From the NCBI GenBank assembly GCA_050247235.1, contig JBFWUN010000008.1, forward strand, positions 1 to 64,000: DNA of 64,000 bases, read 5' to 3'. Under the pieces are notes generated by a model, which saw only the letters and a program-made list of their open reading frames with translations, was not told where the DNA came from and did not search any database. Made by a program: the position numbers and the translations under genes. Below are positions 25,953 to 34,639 of the stretch, in pieces. The first letter of the stretch is position 1; each line of letters begins with the position of its first letter. This DNA comes from CAIKBL01 sp050247235 (lineage in GTDB: Bacteria > Pseudomonadota > Gammaproteobacteria > Ga0077536).

Positions 25953-27813
25953 GGACATTCTGCTTTCGCGCCGCTGGCTGGGTGTTCTCGTGTGCGCACT
26001 CACGATAATGGCGTCGGGCTGTGTGCAACGACAGTCGGCATTGCCGGTCTCCCGGGAACGTGTGGAGTCGCCCCAGGAGCGCGCGGACACCCTCATGCGG
26101 GCATCCCGCTTCGCGGAGGCCGCGGCAATCCTGGCGCAACTCGGGCAGAACGTCGAGATCGCCGATCGGACGGACTACCGCGCGCGCGCCGCGCTTCTGT
26201 ATGCGGATCTCGGCGACATGCAACGGGCGCTGGCGCTGTTCCCGACGCCGCAGGATACGCCGCCTGCAGCGCCCCCGAGACAGGCATTGGTCGAGGGGCT
26301 TCGGCTGGTGCACGAGGGCGCAGCCGAACGGGCATCGTTCGTGCTGAATGGACTCGATTCAACGGTTCTCGACGCCTACGAACGCGGTCTGTTCCTTCGC
26401 CAATTGGGTAGACTGCAGCTCACGGAGCGCAACCCGGCAGCCCTGATGAACCTGCTGAACGCCGAACTCTTCCCCTTGCCACCGAATCGGCGCACGGAAC
26501 TGACCCATCTGATCTGGGATGCGCTACGAGCCAACGCGGATCCTGGATTCGACACCAAGGCCGACGTGCGCAACCCGAACCTGCCCGGCTGGGTCGTGCT
26601 GCTCAATGACTTTCGCCGACTGGGACAAGACCCTGCGGCACTCGCCATACGTCTCGCCGAGTGGCGCACTGAATATCCCCAGCACCCCGCAAATGAACTC
26701 CTGGTCGATGCAATACTCGAGCTTGCAGAGGAGCAGAGCGCCCCGATCACGCGCATCGCGCTGCTGCTTCCTTTCGATGGAGAACTGTCTGCCTATGCTC
26801 GAGCAGTACGTAACGGTTTCGTGTCGATGCGGCTCATGGCGGGCGACCACGGGGTGTCGGTCCGGATGTATCCGGCCGCTGGCGCGACGGCGACCGCTGC
26901 ATATCAGCGTGCGATACAGGATGGTGCGCAACTTGTCGTCGGGCCGCTCGACAAGCCCGGGATCGAGTCACTTGCGAAGCTCCCTGCAAGACCAGTTGCG
27001 ATTCTCGGTCTGAACAACGTTGACGTGCCGCCGGGTGCCCTCGGCAACACGGGCCTTGGTATCACGCAATATGGACTCGCGCCGGAAGACGAAGGGTCGG
27101 ACCTTGCAAACCGGGCGTGGCGCGACGGGCGTCGCCGTATGGCGGTCATCATTCCCAATACCGATCTCGGCACTCGGATTCGAACCGCCTTCGCACAGCG
27201 CTGGACCGAACTCGGCGGCGCGCTCGTCGAGGAATCTCGTTACAGCGGATCCGTGGACTCGTACAAGCGTTCTATCCGGGAAACATTCAGCCTCGCCCAG
27301 AGTGAAGCGCGCGCGATGCGTCTGCGTCGTTTGCTCAATCGTCCGCTGGTATTCGTGTCGAAGCCCCGTCCCGATCTCGACGCTATCATGCTGGTTGCAG
27401 ACCCAGTGTCGGGGCGACAGATCATCCCTCAGTTCCGCTTCCTCGGAGTGGATCGCACACCGATTTACGCAACATCCCATATATTCGCCGGAAACAGCAA
27501 CGCGAAAGCCGATCAGGATCTCGATGGCGTGGCGTTCGGAACCATGCCATGGCATCTCGGCCTGCGTGACGCGAGTCTTCGAGACCTGTCGCGACGCCAT
27601 TGGCCACGCGCAGGCGCCACCGAGCAAAGCCTGTTCGCGTTCGGTGTCGATGCCTACCGTGTCGCGCACTCATTGCGCGAACTTGCCAGTGTGCCGGGGC
27701 ATTCAATCCAGGGCGCCACCGGCGATCTCCGACGGGATGAAGCCGGTCGGATCCGTCGGTCACTGGCCTGGGCCGCCTTCAGGGGCGGCGTCGCACGACC
27801 GTTGTCCCCCTGA
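25951..27813 (+). CDS. lpoA: Penicillin-binding protein activator LpoA (LppC family lipoprotein)
   Basis: LpoA is an outer-membrane lipoprotein that stimulates PBP1A. The 620 residues begin with a lipoprotein signal (hydrophobic LGVLVCALTIM, lipobox ASGC, lipidated Cys24), then a helical TPR-like N domain (about 35-250), then a periplasmic-binding-protein-like C domain starting near ITRIALLLPFDG. The lpoA-yraN-diaA-dolP order is the same as in E. coli (yraM-yraN-yraO-yraP). GAGG lies directly before the ATG. Confidence 0.92.
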   Translation: MDILLSRRWLGVLVCALTIMASGCVQRQSALPVSRERVESPQERADTLMRASRFAEAAAILAQLGQNVEIADRTDYRARAALLYADLGDMQRALALFPTPQDTPPAAPPRQALVEGLRLVHEGAAERASFVLNGLDSTVLDAYERGLFLRQLGRLQLTERNPAALMNLLNAELFPLPPNRRTELTHLIWDALRANADPGFDTKADVRNPNLPGWVVLLNDFRRLGQDPAALAIRLAEWRTEYPQHPANELLVDAILELAEEQSAPITRIALLLPFDGELSAYARAVRNGFVSMRLMAGDHGVSVRMYPAAGATATAAYQRAIQDGAQLVVGPLDKPGIESLAKLPARPVAILGLNNVDVPPGALGNTGLGITQYGLAPEDEGSDLANRAWRDGRRRMAVIIPNTDLGTRIRTAFAQRWTELGGALVEESRYSGSVDSYKRSIRETFSLAQSEARAMRLRRLLNRPLVFVSKPRPDLDAIMLVADPVSGRQIIPQFRFLGVDRTPIYATSHIFAGNSNAKADQDLDGVAFGTMPWHLGLRDASLRDLSRRHWPRAGATEQSLFAFGVDAYRVAHSLRELASVPGHSIQGATGDLRRDEAGRIRRSLAWAAFRGGVARPLSP

Positions 27814-27825
27814 ATCGCGTGAAAC

Positions 27826-28182
27826 ATGTTGCGCGCACGCGGGACACACTTCGAGCGGCTGGCGGAGACCAAGCTTCAGAACTCCGGTCTGCGCACGCTC
27901 GCGCGAAATTTTAGCTGTCGCGTGGGGGAGATCGACCTCGTGATGGAAGACGCGACGACGATCGTCTTCGTGGAGGTACGATATCGAAACTCCGCGGCTT
28001 TCGGCGGCCCGCTGGAATCCATCACCAGCGCCAAGCAGCTGCGCCTTGTTCGGGCGGCGCAGGTTTTCCTGCAACGGCATCCCGCTTACGCGTCTCGCGA
28101 GTGCCGATTCGATGCAGTTGGTATCTCCGGCACCGAGGAGAGACCGGACATTTGCTGGATCAAGAGCGCATTTTCTGCATAA
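27826..28182 (+). CDS. yraN: YraN family endonuclease-like protein (UPF0102)
   Basis: YraN is a small restriction-endonuclease-fold protein of uncertain cellular role. The 118 residues show GEIDLVMED and the strand IVFVEVRYR, together the family's acidic and E-x-K-like catalytic pattern in which the lysine position here reads R. The gene follows lpoA after 12 bases. Its stop codon TAA overlaps the A of an in-frame ATG of the next open frame, but the likely diaA start lies further downstream. Confidence 0.85.
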   Translation: MLRARGTHFERLAETKLQNSGLRTLARNFSCRVGEIDLVMEDATTIVFVEVRYRNSAAFGGPLESITSAKQLRLVRAAQVFLQRHPAYASRECRFDAVGISGTEERPDICWIKSAFSA

Positions 28183-28214
28183 TGCACCGCAACGTGGAAG
28201 GTTCAACTGAGGCC

Positions 28215-28811
28215 ATGCAGAACAAGTTCGCCGTGGTGTCCGGAAATTTCCACGCCAGCGTGGCGGCCAAGACAGAGAGCCTGGCAGTGCTCGGCGAACT
28301 CATCGTCCGTGCGGCTGAACTGCTCGTCTGCGCGCTGCGAGACGGCGGCAAGATTCTGACGTGCGGTAACGGTGGTTCGGCTGCGGACGCGCAGCACTTC
28401 TCGTCGGAAATGCTCAATCGATTCGAGCGGGATCGCGAAGGATTTGCCGCCGTCGCGTTGACGACCGACGCTTCGACAATCACCTCAATCGCCAACGATT
28501 ACGACTTCACGCGGGTGTTCGCGAAGCAGGTATCCGCGCTGGGCCGTTCAGGTGATGTACTGATTGCCTTCACCACGAGTGGTGTTTCGCCCAACGTGGT
28601 GTCAGCGATCGACGCCGCACATCAACGGGAAATGCGCGTGGTTCTGTTTACCGGCCGCGATGGCGGCCCCGCGATGCGCTCGCTGCGCGCGACGGATGTT
28701 CCACTTTGCGTCCCGGCCATTTCAACCGCGCGCATTCAGGAAGTTCATCTCACGATCATTCATTGTTTGTGCGATCTGATAGACCGCGAATTCCTTGGGG
28801 AGAAGCCGTGA
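28215..28811 (+). CDS. diaA: DnaA initiator-associating protein DiaA (SIS domain)
   Basis: DiaA is a SIS-fold tetramer that binds DnaA and promotes timely replication initiation; it is a paralogue of GmhA sedoheptulose-7-phosphate isomerase. The protein has CGNGGSAADAQHFSSEM, the SIS loop TTSGVSPNVVSAI and a C-terminal IQEVHLTIIHCLCDLID that is very like DiaA. The ATG at 28215 gives 198 residues and an N terminus MQNKF similar to the E. coli MQERI; an upstream ATG at 28182 overlaps the yraN stop. Synteny supports DiaA over GmhA. Confidence 0.82.
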   Translation: MQNKFAVVSGNFHASVAAKTESLAVLGELIVRAAELLVCALRDGGKILTCGNGGSAADAQHFSSEMLNRFERDREGFAAVALTTDASTITSIANDYDFTRVFAKQVSALGRSGDVLIAFTTSGVSPNVVSAIDAAHQREMRVVLFTGRDGGPAMRSLRATDVPLCVPAISTARIQEVHLTIIHCLCDLIDREFLGEKP

Positions 28812-29398
28812 TCCGAGAAATCCACGCCTTGTGCTACGTTTTACCTTCACTCATGGTGTTACTCGTCACGCTGAGCGGCTGCGCGCCGATCGTCGCGGGC
28901 GGGGCGGCAACTGGCGCCGTGGTCACTAACGATCGACGGACGACAGGCACCGTGATCGAAGACCAGGCGATAGAAAGCAAGGCCTACGACTTCCTCGGGG
29001 CAGATGGTGCCCTCGCCGAACAAGCGCACATCAACGTCACGAGTTACAACCAGCGCGTCCTACTGACAGGCGAAGCACCCACGGAGGAACTGCGCAAGCG
29101 CGCCGTTGAATATGTGTCGCGAATTGCGAAGGTGCGGCACGTGCATGACGAAATCCGGATCGCCGGACCAAGCACCGCGACGCTGCGTGCGAATGACACG
29201 CTGCTGACGACCAAGGTCAAGGCGAAGCTCGTTTCCATCCGGGATATCTCGGCCTTGGACGTGAAGGTAGTGACCGAGGGAGGCGTCGTCTACCTGATGG
29301 GCCTTCTCGACCAGGCGACGGGTGACGCTGTCGCCGAGGCCGTCGCAACAGTTGGCGGTATCAGCAAAGTCGTCAAGCTTTTCGAAGCGCCCGGCTGA
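28808..29398 (+). CDS. dolP: BON-domain outer-membrane lipoprotein DolP (YraP)
   Basis: DolP is a division-site-localised outer-membrane lipoprotein with two BON domains that supports envelope integrity and BAM function. From the GTG at 28808 (overlapping the diaA stop as GTGA) the protein has a lipoprotein signal with LSGC and lipidated Cys25, then BON1 (about 65-115, INVTSYNQRVLLTGEA) and BON2 (about 125-193, DVKVVTEGGVVYLMGLL). It ends the lpoA-yraN-diaA-dolP operon and is convergent with sspB. Confidence 0.9.
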   Translation: MIREIHALCYVLPSLMVLLVTLSGCAPIVAGGAATGAVVTNDRRTTGTVIEDQAIESKAYDFLGADGALAEQAHINVTSYNQRVLLTGEAPTEELRKRAVEYVSRIAKVRHVHDEIRIAGPSTATLRANDTLLTTKVKAKLVSIRDISALDVKVVTEGGVVYLMGLLDQATGDAVAEAVATVGGISKVVKLFEAPG

Positions 29399-29417
29399 CA
29401 CCCCTCGGGCCACATAC

Positions 29418-29822
29418 TCACTTCACTACGGTGAGTCGCGGCGGCGTGCGGGCTTTCGGCCCTGAGGGTGGTGGTGAATCGGGAGAATCCTCCGAATCCG
29501 TAACCGCCGGTGATGTCTCCTCGTCGAATGCCAGCCCTCGACCGTTCTCCTTTGCATACAAGGCACGCACCGCGTCGACAGGCACGGTGATGTCCTGCGC
29601 CACGCCGCCAAAGCGGGCGCTGAACATCACGAAGTCATTCCCCATCTGCAGATCCCTGACGGCACCGGGCGCGATATTCAGCACGATCATCCCGTCACGT
29701 GCGTATTGCATCGGTACCGCGCAGCGCTTGTCGGACACGTCAATGAGCAGATGAGGCGTGCATCCGTTGTCCGCTATCCAATCGTATAGTGCTCGGATGA
29801 AATATGGCTTGGTGGGTGTCAT
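29418..29822 (-). CDS. sspB: ClpXP protease specificity-enhancing factor SspB
   Basis: SspB delivers ssrA-tagged proteins from stalled ribosomes to ClpXP. The 134 residues contain the family core KPYFIRALYDWI, CTPHLLIDV and the ARFGGVAQDITVPVDAV region, followed by an acidic disordered linker and a short basic C-terminal tail (PPRLTVVK) that corresponds to the ClpX-binding tail. It lies 35 bases after sspA, in the usual sspA-sspB order. Confidence 0.93.
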   Translation of the reverse strand: MTPTKPYFIRALYDWIADNGCTPHLLIDVSDKRCAVPMQYARDGMIVLNIAPGAVRDLQMGNDFVMFSARFGGVAQDITVPVDAVRALYAKENGRGLAFDEETSPAVTDSEDSPDSPPPSGPKARTPPRLTVVK

Positions 29823-29857
29823 GAGTCGGAATCGCTCGGAATAGTCCGTGCCCCCCG

Positions 29858-30487
29858 TTACGAGTGAACCATCGTTCGTTCAGCCGGCGACAGGCTGGCA
29901 CGGAATCCGGGCCGGGCGAACAGGGCTTCCGCGTATTTCAGAAGCGGTCGCGCAGGCGCCGAGAGTCGGATTCCATATTGTCCCAATCGCCACAGCAATG
30001 GGGCGAGGCAGCAGTCTGCGAGCGAGAATTCATCCGACAGAAAATACGAATAGCGCGCAAACGCCGGCGAGATGGCGAGGAGATTGTCTCGAAGCGCATG
30101 GCGCGCGTTGCTGGTCGATTCCTGCGGGTCACCATCCAGTTCGCTCGCGTGACCGTACAGGTCTCGCATGATCCGGTGCCTGATCTGCCGGTTGTTCGCC
30201 CGGGATACCGGGTCAACAGGCATCAAAGGGGGATGCGGGTATCGTTCATCGAGGTATTCCAGCATGACTTGCGGGTCATAGACGACGAGGTCACGGTCTA
30301 TCAAGGTCAGTAGCGTATGGTACGGATTGAGGTCGTTGAGGTCCTCGGGTTTTGTTTCATCCGTGATGAAGTGGACCTCGACATTGATGTCCTTTTCCGC
30401 CAGAACAATCCTGACGATGTGTCCGACGGGGTCCTTGGCCTCGGCATATAACGTCATGATCGAACGTCGATTCATGACGACGCTCAT
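29858..30487 (-). CDS. sspA: Stringent starvation protein A (SspA, GST fold)
   Basis: SspA is a glutathione-S-transferase-fold protein without GST activity that binds RNA polymerase and supports stationary-phase and acid stress gene expression. The 209 residues have the N-terminal thioredoxin-like domain (MTLYAEAKDPVGHIVRIVL, then VVYDPQVMLEYLDERYPHPPLMP) and an all-helical C domain. The start at 30487 is one base after the petC stop, consistent with a pet-ssp operon. The RSIMTLY start region resembles the family; an ATG at MTLY would be slightly shorter. Confidence 0.92.
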   Translation of the reverse strand: MSVVMNRRSIMTLYAEAKDPVGHIVRIVLAEKDINVEVHFITDETKPEDLNDLNPYHTLLTLIDRDLVVYDPQVMLEYLDERYPHPPLMPVDPVSRANNRQIRHRIMRDLYGHASELDGDPQESTSNARHALRDNLLAISPAFARYSYFLSDEFSLADCCLAPLLWRLGQYGIRLSAPARPLLKYAEALFARPGFRASLSPAERTMVHS

Positions 30488-30488
30488 A

Positions 30489-31235
30489 TCAATGAACGTC
30501 TTTCCAGTACTCGCGTTTCATCAGGTAGACGGCGACCAGCAGCACCGAGAGGAATAGCAGAACGGCGACGCCCAGCCGGTAGCGCACAAGCTTGGCGGGT
30601 TCCCCCAGGTAGACCATGAAGGCCACCAGGTCGCGCACCTGCTTCTTGAACTCAACTTCTCCAAGCTTGCCTGGCGTATCCGTTTCGAGCCGCTCGATCG
30701 ACTGGACGTTGTTGCCTGCTGCGTCCGATGTCGTGTGATAGACGGCACGCTGCTGGCCCTGGAGTTCCCACAGTACATGCGGCATCGACGCACCTGGGAG
30801 ATAGAGGTTGTTCACCCCGGTAGGACGGGTTGGATCGAGATAGAAGCCCTGCAGAAAACTGTACAGCCAATCAGCACCCCGGGCGCGCGCGATGACCGAC
30901 AGGTCGGGCGGCTGAATCCCGAACCACTTCTCCGCATCCGCTGCCTTCAGCGCTACCGTCATGGTTTCGCCAATCTTGTCGGTCGTGAACATCACGCCGG
31001 CCTTCATCTTGTCCTCGGGGATCCCAAGGTCGGTCGCGATGCGGTTGTATCGCATAAAGGACGCCGAGTGGCAGCTCACACAGTAATTGATGAACAGCTT
31101 TGCGCCATTCTGCAGGCTGGCACGGTTGCCCAGATCGACGTTCGCACGTTGAAGTTTGGGTTCGCCCTCGGTACTCGCAAGCGCGAGAGTTGTCGCGAAT
31201 CCGAGCGCAAGGGCAAAAATTAAACGGCGCATCAC
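30489..31235 (-). CDS. petC: Cytochrome c1 subunit of the bc1 complex
   Basis: Cytochrome c1 passes electrons from the Rieske protein to a soluble cytochrome c. The 248 residues start with a Sec signal (to about residue 20), the haem c motif CVSCH at 52-56, a GASMPHVLWE segment that supplies the methionine ligand, and a single C-terminal membrane anchor (about 217-237). Its start overlaps the petB stop as ATGA. It is the last pet gene and leads into sspA. Confidence 0.95.
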   Translation of the reverse strand: MMRRLIFALALGFATTLALASTEGEPKLQRANVDLGNRASLQNGAKLFINYCVSCHSASFMRYNRIATDLGIPEDKMKAGVMFTTDKIGETMTVALKAADAEKWFGIQPPDLSVIARARGADWLYSFLQGFYLDPTRPTGVNNLYLPGASMPHVLWELQGQQRAVYHTTSDAAGNNVQSIERLETDTPGKLGEVEFKKQVRDLVAFMVYLGEPAKLVRYRLGVAVLLFLSVLLVAVYLMKREYWKDVH

Positions 31236-32485
31236 ATTGTCACCCTATCAGGAACGGGACGTGTCTTGTCGAGCTTCGTGTAGATCGGCATCAACAGGAA
31301 GAACAGGAAGTAGATCACCGTGCAGATTTGAGCGACGAGTGTACGCGCCGGTGTCGGCGGCAGTACGCCCAGATAGCCGAGAATCAGGAACGCTACGACG
31401 AAAACGCCAAGCGCCGTCTTGTAGAGCCCGCCTCGGTATCGAATCGATTTCACCGGACTGCGATCGAGCCAGGGCAACAGGAAAAGGATCATGACGCCCA
31501 GCCCCATGAACACCACGCCCCAGAGTTTCGCGTCCAACCACAGAAAATTCACCGTATTGGCGCGAAGAATCGAGTAGAACGGCGTGAAATACCACACCGG
31601 CGCGATGTGTTGCGGTGTCTTCATCGGGTCAGCGGGAAGGAAGTTGTTCGCTTCCAGGAAGTAACCGCCCATTTCAGGGGCGAAGAACACGACGATCGAG
31701 AACAGCATCAGGAACACGACCACCCCGACCGAATCCTTGACGGTGTAGTAAGGATGGAATGGTATGCCGTCGATCGGGTTGCCCTCGGCATTCTTGTTCT
31801 TCTTGATTTCCACGCCATCCGGGTTGTTCGAGCCCACTTCGTGAAGTGCGATGATGTGAAGCACGACGAGCCCTGCAATCGCAAATGGCAACGCGACCAC
31901 GTGCAACGAGAAGAACCTGTTGAGCGTGATGTCTGAAACCACGTAGTCACCACGGATCAACGTGGAGAGCGCCTCGCCGACGACCGGAATCGCCCCGAAC
32001 AACGAGATGATGACCTGCGCACCCCAGAATGACATCTGTCCCCAGGGCAGCAGGTATCCCATGAACGCCTCTGCCATCAGACTCAGGTAGATGAGCATGC
32101 CGAGTATCCACAACAGCTCTCGAGGCTTCTTGTAGGATCCATAGAGCATGGCGCGGAACATATGCAGATAGACCACCACGAAGAACGCCGAGGCCCCGGT
32201 GGAGTGCATGTAGCGAATCAGCCAGCCCCAGTCGACATCGCGCATGATGTATTCGACCGACGCGAACGCCTGCGTCGCATCCGGCTTGTAGTTCATGACG
32301 AGCCAGATACCCGTGACGATCTGGATCACGAACACCACGAGCGAAAGTACGCCGAAGTAATACCAGAAGTTGAAGTTCTTCGGCGCGTAGTAACGCGCCA
32401 TGTGATCGTTCCACAGCTGCATGAGCGGGAACCGGTCATCGATCCAGTCCCGGAGACCGGTGAGTTGGCGGACGATCGCGTTCAT
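31232..32485 (-). CDS. petB: Cytochrome b subunit of the bc1 complex
   Basis: Cytochrome b carries two b haems and the quinol oxidation and reduction sites. The 417-residue polytopic membrane protein shows WNDHMARYYAPKNFNFWYYFG, MHSTGASAFFVVVYLHMFR with axial histidines, and LPWGQMSFWGAQVI. The ATG at 32485 overlaps the petA stop as ATGA and fixes the start; the frame upstream of it is unrelated sequence. A bc1 complex implies respiration with a c-type cytochrome branch. Confidence 0.96.
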   Translation of the reverse strand: MNAIVRQLTGLRDWIDDRFPLMQLWNDHMARYYAPKNFNFWYYFGVLSLVVFVIQIVTGIWLVMNYKPDATQAFASVEYIMRDVDWGWLIRYMHSTGASAFFVVVYLHMFRAMLYGSYKKPRELLWILGMLIYLSLMAEAFMGYLLPWGQMSFWGAQVIISLFGAIPVVGEALSTLIRGDYVVSDITLNRFFSLHVVALPFAIAGLVVLHIIALHEVGSNNPDGVEIKKNKNAEGNPIDGIPFHPYYTVKDSVGVVVFLMLFSIVVFFAPEMGGYFLEANNFLPADPMKTPQHIAPVWYFTPFYSILRANTVNFLWLDAKLWGVVFMGLGVMILFLLPWLDRSPVKSIRYRGGLYKTALGVFVVAFLILGYLGVLPPTPARTLVAQICTVIYFLFFLLMPIYTKLDKTRPVPDRVTM

Positions 32486-33081
32486 GCCGGGTTCTCCTTG
32501 TCGACGCCGATCACGATCCTTGTATCGGTGATGAACTCGTACGGCGGCACCTCCAGGTTGGTCGGCGCCGGGACGCCCATGTAGACGCGTCCCGCGAGAT
32601 CGAATTTGGAACCATGACAGGGGCAGAAGAATCCGCCGTTCCACGGAGTACCCATGCCGGCGGCAGTGAGCTCGGGCACGAAAGAAGGAGAACAACCGAG
32701 ATGGGTGCACACACCCACGAGCACGAGGTACTCGGGGTTCTCGGAGCGCCACTCGTTCTTGGCATATCCAGGCTGGAGGGAGCCGTCAGATTGCGGATCG
32801 CGCAAAACGCCGGACTCGAACTTCTTCAGGCCGTCGATCATTTCGGGAGTACGACGCACGATCCACACTGGCTTGCCACGCCATTTCTGAATCAGGCGCT
32901 GACCGGGCTCGAGCTTGCTGATATCCACTTCCACGGGTGCGCCGATGGCCTTTGCGCGGGCGCTGGGCTGAAAGGAAGCGATGAACGGCACGGCCGCGAA
33001 GCCGGCGCCGATTCCCCCGATGACGGTCGCGGTGCCCGTGAGGAACCGGCGTCTGCGGGTATCGACGGAATTGTCTGTCAT
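32482..33081 (-). CDS. petA: Ubiquinol-cytochrome c reductase Rieske iron-sulfur subunit
   Basis: The Rieske protein takes the first electron from quinol. The 199 residues include an RRRRFLTG twin-arginine-like N terminus with one membrane segment (about 15-35), and the two cluster-binding boxes CTHLGC and CPCHGS near the C terminus. The ATG at 33081 gives the normal length. It heads the petABC-sspAB operon, with a probable promoter about 180 bases upstream. Confidence 0.96.
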   Translation of the reverse strand: MTDNSVDTRRRRFLTGTATVIGGIGAGFAAVPFIASFQPSARAKAIGAPVEVDISKLEPGQRLIQKWRGKPVWIVRRTPEMIDGLKKFESGVLRDPQSDGSLQPGYAKNEWRSENPEYLVLVGVCTHLGCSPSFVPELTAAGMGTPWNGGFFCPCHGSKFDLAGRVYMGVPAPTNLEVPPYEFITDTRIVIGVDKENPA

Positions 33082-33257
33082 ATCGTCAGGGTCTCCCACG
33101 TTTCCGCGATGTTCACGTTCGCGCGGGGCTCGTTCGCCCATGCCCGCGCGCGTCACCCAACCGTGCCGGGCTCCGCCGCGCGCCCAGGAAAAGGCGGCTG
33201 AACGGCTTCGTACAAGCGGTAATCTGCGTGACGAATGCGACTAGCGCATCGGGCGCG

Positions 33258-33266
33258 AGTATAGCA
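33258..33266 (-). promoter_or_regulatory. Possible extended -10 promoter of petABC
   Basis: On the minus strand TGCTATACT is a near-perfect extended -10 (TATACT preceded by TGC). No convincing -35 precedes it. The start point would be near 33251, about 170 bases upstream of the petA ATG. The 256-base gap between petA and hisD shows nothing else I can name. Confidence 0.4.
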
Positions 33267-33337
33267 TCAAAAAACGGGGGCCGAACTCGGTTGAAAGGAC
33301 GTGCCCGGCGCCGCGGGAGCGGACCGACACGCGATGC

Positions 33338-34639
33338 TCAAGGTGCCTCGGTACGCATCTCGGCGGAGCGCGCATGCGCCGTGAGTCCTTCGCCCCGGGC
33401 AAGCCTGGAGGCCAGCGGGGCGAGCGCGAGCGCACCGTTCCGGGAACAGGCAATAAGCGAGCTGCGTTTCTGAAAATCGTAGACGCCAAGGGGCGAGGAG
33501 AAACGTGCGGTACCGGCCGTCGGCAGTACGTGGTTGGGGCCGGCGCAGTAGTCACCGATGGCTTCAGGCGTCAGCCGTCCCATGAATATCGCGCCGGCGT
33601 GGCGAATGTGCGGCAGCAGCGCTTCCGGATCGGCTACGGAGAGTTCGAGGTGCTCGGGCGCGATACGGTTGATGAGTCGGACCGCCTCTTGCAGGTCCCT
33701 CACGGTGATGAGCGCACCGCGCGCGGCCAGCGACTTGCCGATGATCGGATGGCGGGACATGGCAGGAAGCAGCCGCTGGATGCTGGCTGCCACGGCATCC
33801 GCGAAGCCGGCGTCCGGCGTGAGCAGGATGGCCTGCGCCTCCTCGTCGTGCTCGGCTTGGGAGAACAGGTCCATTGCGATCCAGTCGGGGTCTGTCCGGC
33901 CATCGCACACGATCAGGATTTCAGACGGGCCGGCGATCATGTCGATACCGACCCGACCGAATACGAGCGCCTTGGCCTGGGCCACGTAGCTGTTGCCAGG
34001 CCCGACGATCTTGTCGACAGCAGGAACCGTGCCGGTACCATAGGCCAGGGCCGCAACCGCCTGGGCTCCTCCGATCGAGTACAGTCTGTCAACGCCCGCG
34101 ATGGCAGCGGCCGCCAGTACGAGCGGATTCAGTTCGCCGTCCGGTGCCGGCACCACCATGATGACCTCGCCGACCCCCGCTACCTTGGCCGGCAGCACGT
34201 TCATCAGCACGGACGATGGATATGCCGCCTTGCCACCGGGTACGTACACCCCAACGCGATCGAGGGGGGTGATCTGCTGTCCAAGGACGGTGCCGTCCGG
34301 TTCCGTGTAGCGCCAGGAGTCCTGTCGCTGGCGAACGTGGTAGCCGCGAATCCGGTCGGCGGCCCCGGCAAGCGCCGCGGCGACCGCGGGATCGATTCGG
34401 CTTGGATAGTCGTCAAATTCCGTCACTTCCAGTTCCGCCGCAGATGCAACCTGCCGGCGATCGAAGCGATTGGTGTACTCGATGACAGCGGTGTCGCCAC
34501 GCGTGCGCACGTCGGCCACGATCTCCCGCACGATCTCGCGAACTCCGCCCGCAACGTCGGCATCCCACGCCAGCAGCGCGTCGAGTGCGGCCTCGAATCC
34601 GGGCTGACGCGTGTCGAGGCGATTCACGAGACCGGTCAC
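33338..34639 (-). CDS. hisD: Histidinol dehydrogenase HisD
   Basis: HisD catalyses the last two steps of histidine synthesis, oxidising histidinol to histidine with NAD and zinc. The 433 residues show YVPGGKAAYPSSVLMNVLPAKVAGV split by conserved glycines, DMIAGPSEILIVCD, DLFSQAEHDE with zinc-binding residues, and the C-terminal GDYCAGPNHVLPTAGTARFSS. The GTG start overlaps the hisG stop as GTGA. No hisC follows; the next gene on this strand is petA. Confidence 0.96.
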   Translation of the reverse strand: MTGLVNRLDTRQPGFEAALDALLAWDADVAGGVREIVREIVADVRTRGDTAVIEYTNRFDRRQVASAAELEVTEFDDYPSRIDPAVAAALAGAADRIRGYHVRQRQDSWRYTEPDGTVLGQQITPLDRVGVYVPGGKAAYPSSVLMNVLPAKVAGVGEVIMVVPAPDGELNPLVLAAAAIAGVDRLYSIGGAQAVAALAYGTGTVPAVDKIVGPGNSYVAQAKALVFGRVGIDMIAGPSEILIVCDGRTDPDWIAMDLFSQAEHDEEAQAILLTPDAGFADAVAASIQRLLPAMSRHPIIGKSLAARGALITVRDLQEAVRLINRIAPEHLELSVADPEALLPHIRHAGAIFMGRLTPEAIGDYCAGPNHVLPTAGTARFSSPLGVYDFQKRSSLIACSRNGALALAPLASRLARGEGLTAHARSAEMRTEAP

